From Odoribacteraceae bacterium (lineage in GTDB: Bacteria; Bacteroidota; Bacteroidia; Bacteroidales; Marinifilaceae), in NCBI GenBank assembly GCA_031259905.1, contig JAIRKS010000110.1, positions 1 through 5,667 of the forward strand: DNA of 5,667 bases. The letters run 5' to 3'. The position numbers were made by a program, and so were the translations under genes. Below are positions 1-5,523 of this stretch, piece after piece. The stretch's first letter is position 1; every line of letters starts with the position of its first letter. The notes under the pieces were generated by a model. It was not told the origin of the DNA and did not search any database. It was given only the letters and a program-made list of their open reading frames with translations.

Positions 1-831
1 GTGCCGGTGTACAGCGAAGAAGGGAATAACAACCCGGTGGAAATCGCCCTGAACGCCATTAAAGAAGCCAGGGCAACGTCCAGGGATGTCGTGATCATCG
101 ACACGGCGGGACGACTCGCGATCGACGAGCAGATGATGAACGAGATCGCGGCGATCAAGAAAGCCGTACAACCACAAGAGACACTCTTTGTCGTCGATGC
201 CATGACGGGGCAAGACGCCGTGAATACCGCCAAGGAATTTAACGACAAGTTGCATTTCGACGGGGTCATTCTGACGAAACTCGACGGCGACACGCGCGGT
301 GGAGCTGCTCTCTCGATCCGGTCGGCGGTGAACAAGCCAATCAAGTTCGTGGGAACGGGCGAGAGACTGGACGCGCTGGACGTGTTCCACCCGGTGCGCA
401 TAGCCGACAGGATTCTCGGCATGGGAGACATCGTCTCGCTCGTGGAAAAGACGCAGGAACAGTTCAACGAGGAGGACGCGAAAAGATTACAAAAGAAGAT
501 CGCGAAAAACCAGCTAAACTTGAACGACTTCCTCGGGCACATACAGCAAGTCAAAAAAATGGGAAACGTCAAGGATCTCCTCTCGATGATCCCCGGTATG
601 GGAAAAATGATAAAGAACGTGAATATCGACGATAATGCCTTCAAAAACGTGGAGGCGATCATCTACTCCATGACACCGGTAGAACGGGAGAATCCTGACC
701 TGCTAAACGGCTCCCGGAAAAAACGCATCGCGACGGGAAGCGGCACCACGATAGAGCAAGTCAATCGCCTGTTGAAGAAATTCGAGGAGTCGAAGAAGAT
801 GATGAAAATGATGTCAAAAGGAATGAAATAG
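1..831 (+). CDS. ffh: Signal recognition particle protein Ffh (SRP54), 3' part
   Basis: Ffh is the SRP GTPase that binds 4.5S RNA and signal sequences of nascent membrane proteins and docks with FtsY. The window opens inside the gene, so the first codon (GTG) is an internal valine, not a start. About 276 of the family's usual 440-450 residues are present. Numbering from the window start, the second half of the G domain shows DTAGR (34-38, G3), TKLDGDTRGG (92-101, G4 region) and GTGE (118-121, G5). The M domain runs from about residue 140. It includes the 4.5S RNA-binding segment SRKKRIATGSGT (238-249) and ends in a methionine-rich tail (MMKMM). The N domain and the P-loop lie upstream of the window. 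folD follows after 7 bp, so the two are probably co-transcribed. The identification is very safe, and nothing looks broken in the visible part. Confidence 0.97.
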   Translation: MPVYSEEGNNNPVEIALNAIKEARATSRDVVIIDTAGRLAIDEQMMNEIAAIKKAVQPQETLFVVDAMTGQDAVNTAKEFNDKLHFDGVILTKLDGDTRGGAALSIRSAVNKPIKFVGTGERLDALDVFHPVRIADRILGMGDIVSLVEKTQEQFNEEDAKRLQKKIAKNQLNLNDFLGHIQQVKKMGNVKDLLSMIPGMGKMIKNVNIDDNAFKNVEAIIYSMTPVERENPDLLNGSRKKRIATGSGTTIEQVNRLLKKFEESKKMMKMMSKGMK

Positions 832-838
832 AACTGAC

Positions 839-1708
839 ATGGAAAGAATAGACGGGAAAGAAATAGCAGCACGAATCAAGGAAGAACTGGCCGCGGAGAT
901 TTCCCGCCGCGCGGCGAAAGGTGAGAAAACACCGCACCTCGCGGCAGTGCTGGTCGGGAACGACGCGGCCAGCGAGACATACGTGGCGGCAAAAGTCAAG
1001 GCTTGCCAGGCCATCGGGATGAAGAGTACCGAATTGCGCTTCCCCGCGGAAATCACCGAGGAACAATTGCTGGAAGTCATCGACCGCCTGAACCGTGACG
1101 ACGACGTGGACGGGTATATCGTCCAGTTGCCCCTGCCCCGTCACCTTCCCGCGGAGAAAATCCTGGGCCGGATTGACCCGGCGAAAGACGTCGACGGCTT
1201 CCATCCCGTCAACGCGGGGAGAATGTTATTGGGTCTTCCCGCCCACCTGCCGGCGACCCCGGCAGGAATCGTGGAGATGCTTTCCCGTCACGGGGTCGAG
1301 ACGGAGAGAAAACACTGCGTCATCGTAGGACGCAGCAATATCGTGGGAACGCCGCTATCGGTGCTCATGTCCCGGAAAAGCGCTCACGCCAATTGCACGG
1401 TAACGTTGTGCCACAGCGGGACGCCCAACATCAAAACTTTCACCTTGCAAGCCGACATACTGGTCGTGGCCATCGGCGTACCTCGTTTTATCACCGCGGA
1501 CATGGTGAAAGAGGGAGCGGTCGTCGTGGATGTCGGCATCCATCGCGTCCCGTCCCCGACCTCCAGGAATGGCTTCCGGCTGGTCGGCGACGTCGATTTT
1601 GAAAACGTGGCTCCCCGCTGCTCCGCTATCACACCGGTGCCGGGAGGTGTCGGCCCGATGACCATCGTCTCGTTACTCCGCAACACCTTGCAGGCGGCAA
1701 CACGCTAA
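839..1708 (+). CDS. folD: Bifunctional methylenetetrahydrofolate dehydrogenase / methenyl-THF cyclohydrolase FolD
   Basis: FolD is a cytosolic enzyme that oxidises 5,10-methylene-THF to methenyl-THF with NAD(P)+ and hydrolyses it to 10-formyl-THF, which feeds purine and formyl-Met synthesis. The 289-residue length is typical. The catalytic domain shows SETYVAAKVKAC (45-56), with Tyr48 and Lys52 matching the family's catalytic Tyr/Lys. It also shows QLPLP (96-100) and DVDGFHPVN (117-125), where Asp119 is the conserved folate-contacting Asp. The dinucleotide-binding domain has GRSNIVGTP (164-172), and the C-terminal signature PGGVGPMT is at 268-275. One variant from the common form is PATPAG (138-143) where many homologues have PCTPxG. 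The ATG lies 7 bp after the ffh stop. A weak AAAAGGA sits about 15 bp upstream, so Shine-Dalgarno pairing does not decide the start. The next gene begins 2 bp after its stop, which indicates an operon. Confidence 0.97.
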   Translation: MERIDGKEIAARIKEELAAEISRRAAKGEKTPHLAAVLVGNDAASETYVAAKVKACQAIGMKSTELRFPAEITEEQLLEVIDRLNRDDDVDGYIVQLPLPRHLPAEKILGRIDPAKDVDGFHPVNAGRMLLGLPAHLPATPAGIVEMLSRHGVETERKHCVIVGRSNIVGTPLSVLMSRKSAHANCTVTLCHSGTPNIKTFTLQADILVVAIGVPRFITADMVKEGAVVVDVGIHRVPSPTSRNGFRLVGDVDFENVAPRCSAITPVPGGVGPMTIVSLLRNTLQAATR

Positions 1709-1710
1709 TC

Positions 1711-2943
1711 ATGGTTCTTAATTACATCTGGATTGCCTTCTTCCTGGTGGCCTTCGTGGTAGCGTTGGTCAAATTGCTTTTCCTCGGGGACACGGGGAGT
1801 TTTTCCTCCATCATGCAAGCCGCGTTCGATGCTTCAGCGAACGGCTTCACAATCGCGTTGGGACTAACGGGCGTGCTCTCCCTCTGGATGGGTATCATGA
1901 AGATCGGCGAGCGAGGCGGGGCCACGCGTCTTCTCTCGCGTCTGGTAGCCCCGTTATTCCGTCATCTTTTCCCCGGGCTACCGCGGGATAGCCCCGCGCA
2001 CGGCACGATCGTGATGAATCTCGCGGCTAACATGCTGGGGCTGGATAACGCAGCAACTCCCGCCGGACTAAAGGCGATGCAACAGATGCAAGAACTCAAC
2101 CCGGACAAGGGACGTGCCTCTGACGCGCAGATCATGCTGCTGGTGCTTAACACTTCCGGTCTGACGTTAATCCCAGTTTCAATCATGGTCTACCGCGCAG
2201 GATGCGGCGCAGAAAACCCGGCAGACGTTTTCCTGCCAATCCTGCTGGCCACGTATTTCTCCACGATGGTGGGACTGATCGCCGTTTCCATTTACCAGCG
2301 AATAAATCTCTTCCATCCCGTCGTTTTGGCTTACCTCGCGGGGAGCGCGTTGCTTGTCGTCGGCGCGCTCTGGTACTTCTCCGGGGCAAGCCGGGAGGAG
2401 GTCGAGGCGGTATCTTCCGTGACGAGCGGTCTCCTGTTATTCTCGGTAATCGTCGGGTTTATCGTTGCCGGCCTCTGGCGTCGCGTCAACGTGTACGACG
2501 CTTTCATCGAGGGAGCACGAGAAGGATTTTCCGTGGCCGTCAAGATTATTCCTTACCTCGTGGCCATTCTCGCGGGAGTATCTGTTTTTCGCGCTGCCGG
2601 CTGCATGGAGATGATCGAGACGGGTCTCGCTCAAGCGTGCGAGTGGGCGGGATGGGGAACGGACGTGATCCCGGCACTCCCGACGGCGCTGATGAAACCA
2701 CTGAGCGGCAGTGGCGCGCGCGGACTGATGATTGACGTGATGAACGTTCACGGGGCAGATTCTTTTGCCGGTCGGCTTGCTTCTCTTTTCCAGGGCGCCA
2801 CCGACACCACGTTTTATATCATCGCCGTTTACTTCGGGGCCGTGAACATCAAGAACACCCGCCACGCGATCCCTTGTGGTTTACTCGCCGATCTTGCCGG
2901 TATCATCGCTGCCATCTTCATCGCCTACCTGTTTTTTTCTTGA
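1711..2943 (+). CDS. SpmA-SpmB-like fused nucleoside-recognition (Gate) domain membrane protein
   Basis: This is a 410-residue multi-pass inner-membrane protein that looks like Bacillus SpmA and SpmB joined in one chain; those proteins are about 180-200 residues each. The first half has a hydrophobic segment at about 5-25 and the SpmA-type stretch NLAANMLGLDNAATP (103-117) followed by AGLKAM. Further membrane spans lie at about 142-161, 174-195, 203-224 and 240-256. The second half has the SpmB-type segments VKIIPYLVAILAGVSVFRA (277-295), TALMKPLSGSGARG (325-338) and QGATDTTFYIIAVYFG (361-376), plus a last span at about 390-409. Both halves belong to the nucleoside recognition/Gate superfamily. 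The transported substrate is unknown to me. Spore dehydration, the role of the Bacillus proteins, is not expected in a non-sporulating Bacteroidota. It starts 2 bp after folD, so it is probably translated from the same message. The family call is strong and the function is open. Confidence 0.9.
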   Translation: MVLNYIWIAFFLVAFVVALVKLLFLGDTGSFSSIMQAAFDASANGFTIALGLTGVLSLWMGIMKIGERGGATRLLSRLVAPLFRHLFPGLPRDSPAHGTIVMNLAANMLGLDNAATPAGLKAMQQMQELNPDKGRASDAQIMLLVLNTSGLTLIPVSIMVYRAGCGAENPADVFLPILLATYFSTMVGLIAVSIYQRINLFHPVVLAYLAGSALLVVGALWYFSGASREEVEAVSSVTSGLLLFSVIVGFIVAGLWRRVNVYDAFIEGAREGFSVAVKIIPYLVAILAGVSVFRAAGCMEMIETGLAQACEWAGWGTDVIPALPTALMKPLSGSGARGLMIDVMNVHGADSFAGRLASLFQGATDTTFYIIAVYFGAVNIKNTRHAIPCGLLADLAGIIAAIFIAYLFFS

Positions 2944-2956
2944 CGACCGGTCGTCA
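2941..2956. repeat. Perfect 16-bp palindrome overlapping the stop codon of the SpmAB-like gene
   Basis: TGACGACCGGTCGTCA is identical to its own reverse complement, and its first three bases are the TGA stop of the upstream gene. As RNA it could form a 6-bp stem with a CCGG loop. No T-tract follows on either strand, so it is not a standard intrinsic terminator. It could be an RNA 3'-end stabilising hairpin, a protein-binding site or chance. Confidence 0.75.
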
Positions 2957-2963
2957 CGTGTCG

Positions 2964-3013
2964 CCCGCGCCAGGTTAGTTAAACATGGCATGTCGATTAA
3001 CTAACCTCGCGGG
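2964..3013. repeat. Long interrupted inverted repeat (hairpin 1)
   Basis: The left arm CCCGCG-cc-AGGTTAGTTAA (2964-2982) pairs with the right arm TTAACTAACCT-CGCGGG (2997-3013). That gives 17 matched pairs with a 2-nt bulge. Between the arms, ACATG (2983-2987) and CATGT (2989-2993) are also complementary and extend the stem, with CGA bulged out. The right arm is the first of the tandem 21-bp copies, so the left arm is an inverted copy of the same unit. It lies in the gap between two convergent operons. Confidence 0.75.
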
Positions 3014-3055
3014 TCGGTTAACTGACCTGCAAGATCGATTAACTAACCCGCGAGC
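2993..3055. repeat. Three tandem imperfect 21-bp direct repeats (minisatellite)
   Basis: The copies are 2993-3013, 3014-3034 and 3035-3055, each beginning TCG(A/G) followed by the core TTAACTAACC (TTAACTGACC in the middle copy). The cores start at 2997, 3018 and 3039, exactly 21 bp apart. The core is the best-kept part. The last six or seven bases vary between CGCGGG-like, GCAAGA and CGCGAGC forms. The copies abut with no spacers. A fourth, inverted copy lies just upstream at 2964-2982. The 21-bp period equals two helical turns and also seven codons. Confidence 0.85.
3006..3054. repeat. Inverted repeat within the tandem array (hairpin 2)
   Basis: CTCGCGGGT-CG-GTTAA (3006-3021) pairs with TTAAC-TA-ACCCGCGAG (3039-3054). 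That is 14 of 16 canonical pairs, with one G-T wobble and one mismatch, around a 17-nt loop. It shares bases 3006-3013 with the right arm of hairpin 1, so the two structures cannot form at once in a single strand. Confidence 0.65.
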
Positions 3056-3063
3056 GGTAGATG

Positions 3064-3100
3064 TAAAAAATAAGGGGGAAACCCGTCCGGCCGTGCCGGG
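3064..3100 (-). terminator. Possible intrinsic terminator of the rpmB operon
   Basis: Read on the minus strand, a short GC hairpin (CCGGC, loop ACG, GCCGG; 3099-3087) lies downstream of the last gene of the operon. It is followed by TTT, then CCCCC, then TTATTTTTT (to 3065). The T-run is displaced from the stem by about a dozen bases, so the match to a classical terminator is weak. There is no T-run on the plus-strand side, so it would not stop the convergent operon. Confidence 0.3.
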
Positions 3101-3183
3101 ATGAAATTAATTCAAGGGGGGAAGCCACGCGAGGCGGCGGTTAAAGACGAACGTGTCATCCTTTCCCCCGGGGAGGAGGGAGG

Positions 3184-3336
3184 TTATTTTTTTAAATTCT
3201 CCTTCGCCTCGTCGACGGGGAGAATTTGTTCCTTGAAGGTGTAGGCGCCTGTTTTCGGGGACTTCACCATCTTGATCACCTTTGCAAACCCCCTGCTATC
3301 GGTTGTTTTCAGTGTAGCGACAACTTTCTTTGCCAT
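3184..3336 (-). CDS. DUF4295 family small basic protein of the ribosomal-protein operon
   Basis: This is a complete 50-residue frame beginning MAKKVVATLKTTDSRGFAKV and ending in two lysines before TAA. It is strongly basic, with a central KMVKSPKTGAYTFKEQ segment. I recognise it as the DUF4295 family, a short protein restricted to Bacteroidota that is usually encoded directly after rpmB and rpmG. It starts 7 bp after the rpmG stop and is the last gene of the operon. The size, charge and position point to a ribosome-associated role. I recall a Bacteroidota-specific ribosomal protein designation (bL38) being used for a protein of this kind, but I cannot confirm that here. The upstream region ATAACAAGATC shows no Shine-Dalgarno sequence, as expected in this phylum. 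The family call is strong and the function is inferred. Confidence 0.9.
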   Translation of the reverse strand: MAKKVVATLKTTDSRGFAKVIKMVKSPKTGAYTFKEQILPVDEAKENLKK

Positions 3337-3343
3337 GATCTTG

Positions 3344-3532
3344 TTATTTTATTTCTCGATGAACGGTTACTTTTCTCAGGACGGGATTGTACTTGCGCAA
3401 TTCCAGTCTTTCGGTAGTATTCTTTCTATTCTTGGTCGTGATATACCGGGAAGTACCCGGCACCCCGGAGGCTTTATGCTCCGTGCACTCGAGGATCACT
3501 TGTATCCTGTTTCCTTTCGCTTTCTTTGCCAT
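3344..3532 (-). CDS. rpmG: 50S ribosomal protein L33 (bL33), zinc-free form
   Basis: This is a 62-residue basic protein of the large ribosomal subunit, near the E site. The beginning MAKKAKGNRIQVILECTEHK, the middle SRYITTKNRKNTTERLELRKYNP (partly conserved in the family) and the end HREIK are typical. Only one cysteine is present (Cys16). The paired CxxC knuckles of zinc-binding L33 are absent, so this is the C-minus paralogue type, which needs no zinc. It starts 12 bp after the rpmB stop and is followed after 7 bp by the DUF4295 gene. The bases before the ATG are A-rich (AAAAAGAA) rather than Shine-Dalgarno-like. Base composition is richer in A/T than the flanking metabolic genes, in common with the rest of this operon. 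Confidence 0.96.
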   Translation of the reverse strand: MAKKAKGNRIQVILECTEHKASGVPGTSRYITTKNRKNTTERLELRKYNPVLRKVTVHREIK

Positions 3533-3544
3533 TTCTTTTTGATT

Positions 3545-3787
3545 TTAGATTTTCTTGATTAAACCATTAGCGATGGCCTCTTTCAAGCACACGTTCAACC
3601 CTTTCTTGTCGATCAGGCGCAAGCCGGCGGCAGATACTTTCAAGTGAATCCAGCGGTCTTCTTCCGGCCAGTAAAACTTCTTTTTAAACAGGTTGATCTC
3701 GAATCTTCTTTTTACTCTTCTTTTCGAGTGAGAAACATGGTTCCCGATCATCCCTTTTTTCCCGGTTAATTGACAAATTCTTGACAT
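3545..3787 (-). CDS. rpmB: 50S ribosomal protein L28 (bL28)
   Basis: This is an 80-residue large-subunit protein and the first gene of the operon. The family pattern is clear: MSRICQLTGKKGMIGNHVSH (1-20), then SKRRVKRRFEINLFKKKFYW and a C-terminal half with HLKVSAAGLRLIDKKGL. Cys5 is the only cysteine in the N-terminal segment, so there is no zinc site. The ATG is preceded by an A-rich stretch and TCTGAGAG, with no standard ribosome-binding site. A 100-bp gap separates it from the ptb stop and contains a likely promoter, so it is probably transcribed on its own with rpmG and the DUF4295 gene. The sequence is intact and of normal length. Confidence 0.97.
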   Translation of the reverse strand: MSRICQLTGKKGMIGNHVSHSKRRVKRRFEINLFKKKFYWPEEDRWIHLKVSAAGLRLIDKKGLNVCLKEAIANGLIKKI

Positions 3788-3823
3788 CTCTCAGATTTTT
3801 TTTAAACGCTTTTCAAACAGGGT

Positions 3824-3856
3824 GCAAATTACGCGCTTTCTGCCCGAATAATCAAG
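3824..3856 (-). promoter_or_regulatory. Likely promoter of the rpmB-rpmG-DUF4295 operon
   Basis: On the minus strand, GTAATTTGC (3832-3824) resembles the Bacteroidota -7 element (TAnnTTTG) with one base missing. CTTGA, containing TTG (3855-3853), lies 21 bp upstream in the position of the -33 element. Transcription would start near 3818, giving a leader of about 30 nt that is rich in A before the rpmB ATG. The match is partial, but placement and spacing are right. Confidence 0.45.
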
Positions 3857-3887
3857 TGTTCGTTGAAAAAAGTTTTCTAGACGTTCG

Positions 3888-4796
3888 CTATTCTGCCAGC
3901 AGCGCCGCTAACGCTATGGAGTTTAACTTCGTGTCCACGTTGTCTCCCCGCGACGAGAGGACACTTGGCGCGCTTGCTCCCACCAGGATCGCGCCCGTTC
4001 GCGTGTTAGCCAGCTTGTTATTTGTCTTGTAGAAGACATTCCCGGCGTCGAGGCTCGGGAATACCAGGCAATCGGCGTTCCCGGCGACCGGTGAGGTGAC
4101 GTTTTTGATTGCCGCCGCTTCCGCGTCTATGGCCACGTCGAGGCCGTAGGGGCCGTCGATGTCGATGTTTCCCAGTTGCCCGCGTTCGCCCATTTTCGCG
4201 ATGATGGCCGCTTCCACGGAGGAAGGTACTCGCGACAGTACTTGTTCCGTCGCCGAGATCAGGGCGATCTTGGGACGCTCGATTCCCAGCATGTTTGCCG
4301 TTCGCGTGACGTATTTCACGATCGCGATTTTTTGTTCCATGTCCGGGAACGGGATGACGGCGACGTCGCTTACGATTAGTAATTTGTGGTAGTTCACGCA
4401 TTCCATCAGCGTCACGTGTGACAGGATTGCTTTCGGGGAGAGCAGCCCTTGTTCCTTGTTTAATATGGCGCGCATGTACTTGTCGGTGCTGACGAGGCCC
4501 TTCATGATAAAGTCGGCTTCCTTGTCGCGTATCAACCGCACGGACAACGCTGCCGCTTTCGTGTCCACCGGCTCGTGCACGACGCGGAACAGCGACGCGT
4601 CGTACCCGCGTTGCTCGCACGTGTCACGGATCACCGCCTCGTCCCCGCAGAGCGTTGCCTCGATGATTCCCATCTTCACGGCGCGGTAGGCGGCCTCTAT
4701 CGAGTGGGCGTCGTTGGCGTAGGAAACGACCAGGCGTTTCTTGCAAGTGTGTTTCTTTAATAACTCGTAAATGTCTTCGATCTGGTGTATTGTCAT
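3888..4796 (-). CDS. ptb: Phosphate butyryltransferase / phosphate acetyltransferase family enzyme
   Basis: Enzymes of this family move an acyl group between CoA and phosphate (butyryl-CoA + Pi to butyryl-phosphate + CoA), usually before an acyl kinase that makes ATP. The chain is 302 residues, normal for Ptb. Visible motifs are SYANDAHSIEAA (25-36), MKGLVSTDKYMRAILNKEQG in the middle, IDGPYGLD (213-220), SPVAGNADCLVFPSLDAGN (235-253) and SSRGD (281-285). All are in family order. I chose the ATG at 4796 because the frame's upstream extension begins at a TTG (4841) that lies inside the promoter's -7 element and would not be transcribed. No acyl kinase gene (buk) is adjacent: adk lies upstream and rpmB downstream, each apparently with its own promoter. 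Substrate preference (butyryl, isobutyryl or acetyl) cannot be read from the sequence. Confidence 0.92.
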   Translation of the reverse strand: MTIHQIEDIYELLKKHTCKKRLVVSYANDAHSIEAAYRAVKMGIIEATLCGDEAVIRDTCEQRGYDASLFRVVHEPVDTKAAALSVRLIRDKEADFIMKGLVSTDKYMRAILNKEQGLLSPKAILSHVTLMECVNYHKLLIVSDVAVIPFPDMEQKIAIVKYVTRTANMLGIERPKIALISATEQVLSRVPSSVEAAIIAKMGERGQLGNIDIDGPYGLDVAIDAEAAAIKNVTSPVAGNADCLVFPSLDAGNVFYKTNNKLANTRTGAILVGASAPSVLSSRGDNVDTKLNSIALAALLAE

Positions 4797-4838
4797 AACT
4801 TTTCGTGAAAATGGTTCATGCTTCTTTAAATCCGGAAG

Positions 4839-4869
4839 CAAAAGTACGATTTTTCGACCAGGTTACAAT
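4839..4869 (-). promoter_or_regulatory. Bacteroidota-type promoter of ptb
   Basis: On the minus strand, TACTTTTG (4846-4839) matches the -7 consensus TAnnTTTG perfectly. ATTG (4869-4866) sits 19 bp upstream as the -33 element (TTTG consensus, one mismatch). Transcription should start near 4832-4835, leaving a leader of roughly 35-40 nt before the ATG at 4796. It lies in the 116-bp gap after the adk stop, so ptb can be expressed independently of adk. Confidence 0.7.
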
Positions 4870-4912
4870 CAAAACACGTGAATTAATTTATTTTCCCGTG
4901 CAGGGATTCCCG

Positions 4913-5488
4913 TCACTTCAAGCCGTCGATGATCGCGGTGATGGTTTGAAAGACCTCTTCGACGTTTTTGTTGCCGTCGACGGGGATACATTTTCCTTGT
5001 TCGCGGTAATAGGCGGCGACCTGGCTGGTTTTCGCGTCGTACTCCGCGAAGCGATTGCGGATGACTTCTTCCGTGTCGTCGACGCGTCCCTCGATGGCGG
5101 CGCGTTTAAGCATCCTGCGGGCGAGTTCTTCCCTGTCGACCTCGATACTGAGGAGCGCGTCCAGCCCTTGTTTGCCGCACGCGTGCAGGTAAGCATCGAG
5201 CATTTCCGCCTGTTTCACCGTCCGCGGGAAGCCGTCCAGGAGGATGCCTCCCGTGTTGACGCTCGTGTCGATAGCGTGTTCAACGAGGGCCATCACCACC
5301 TCGTCCGACAGGAGTTCGCCCCGATTGATGATCCCGGAGGCGAGCAACCCGAGAGTCGACCCGTTAGCGATTTCCGCTCGCAGGATGTCGCCCGTGGAGA
5401 GGTGATACAGGTGATATTTTCCCGCGATTTTCGCGGCTTGCGTGCCCTTTCCCGCTCCGGGGGGGCCGAATAAAGCGATGTACAACAT
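4913..5488 (-). CDS. adk: Adenylate kinase, short form
   Basis: Adk is a cytosolic enzyme that interconverts ATP + AMP and 2 ADP. The 191-residue chain has the P-loop GPPGAGKGT (8-16), the AMP-binding STGDILR (31-37) and DGFPRT (85-90). It has a short lid with GRVDDTEEVIRNR (134-146) instead of the long zinc-type LID domain, so this is the short bacterial form. The N-terminal MLYIALFG begins right at the first beta strand, which supports the ATG at 5488. The bases before it are A/T-rich (TTCAATTTTATC) with no Shine-Dalgarno sequence. The 116-bp gap to ptb contains the ptb promoter. I recall hpt lying upstream of adk in some Bacteroidales, but no hpt sequence is recognisable in the 179 bases available here. 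Confidence 0.97.
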   Translation of the reverse strand: MLYIALFGPPGAGKGTQAAKIAGKYHLYHLSTGDILRAEIANGSTLGLLASGIINRGELLSDEVVMALVEHAIDTSVNTGGILLDGFPRTVKQAEMLDAYLHACGKQGLDALLSIEVDREELARRMLKRAAIEGRVDDTEEVIRNRFAEYDAKTSQVAAYYREQGKCIPVDGNKNVEEVFQTITAIIDGLK

Positions 5489-5523
5489 GATAAAATTGAA
5501 TTTAAGGTAAAACTTTTTATTTC

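Larger units (their letters stand above)
2985..3104 (+). other. Possible 39-codon small ORF running through the 21-bp repeats
   Basis: An ATG at 2985 opens a frame that stays open to TGA at 3102-3104. Because the repeat unit is 21 bp, each copy adds exactly seven residues, giving RLTNLAG, RLTDLQD and RLTNPRA in sequence (residues 4-24). A basic, hydrophilic tail follows. I recognise no family. The ATG lies inside the stem of hairpin 1, I see no ribosome-binding site or dedicated promoter, and the opposite strand of the repeats is open as well. A non-coding repeat that happens to lack stops is the likelier reading. Confidence 0.15.

Noticed and set aside
1..3. GTG at the left edge as the start of ffh
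   Set aside because: The reading frame is already inside the G domain, and the P-loop and N domain are missing. The GTG is an internal valine codon.
761..1204. 147-codon minus-strand frame opposite ffh and folD
   Set aside because: It spans the junction of two confirmed plus-strand genes and has no motif.
2202..2735. 177-codon plus-strand frame within the SpmAB-like gene
   Set aside because: It is an Arg-rich shifted frame over a well-conserved membrane protein.
2941..2956. Intrinsic terminator of the plus-strand operon
   Set aside because: No T-run follows the stem. The T-rich stretch precedes it, inside the coding sequence.
2993..3055. CRISPR array
   Set aside because: The units abut with no spacers, are only 21 bp and diverge from each other, and no cas gene is present.
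3155..3183. CCTTTCCCCCGGGGAGGAGG as a terminator hairpin for the rpmB operon
   Set aside because: The complementary halves leave almost no loop, pairing breaks after four G-C pairs, and no T-run follows on the minus strand.
3226..3562. Plus-strand frames opposite DUF4295, rpmG and the rpmB end
   Set aside because: The hydrophobic-looking translation is the complement of lysine-rich ribosomal-protein codons. The minus-strand genes are unmistakable.
4018..4620. 200-codon minus-strand frame within ptb
   Set aside because: It is a shifted frame of ptb, very rich in Arg/Gly/His, with no family features.
4805..5473. 222-codon plus-strand frame opposite adk
   Set aside because: It lies antisense to a clear adenylate kinase and the ptb promoter. 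Long antisense frames are expected in G/C-rich third-position coding, and it shows no recognisable motif.
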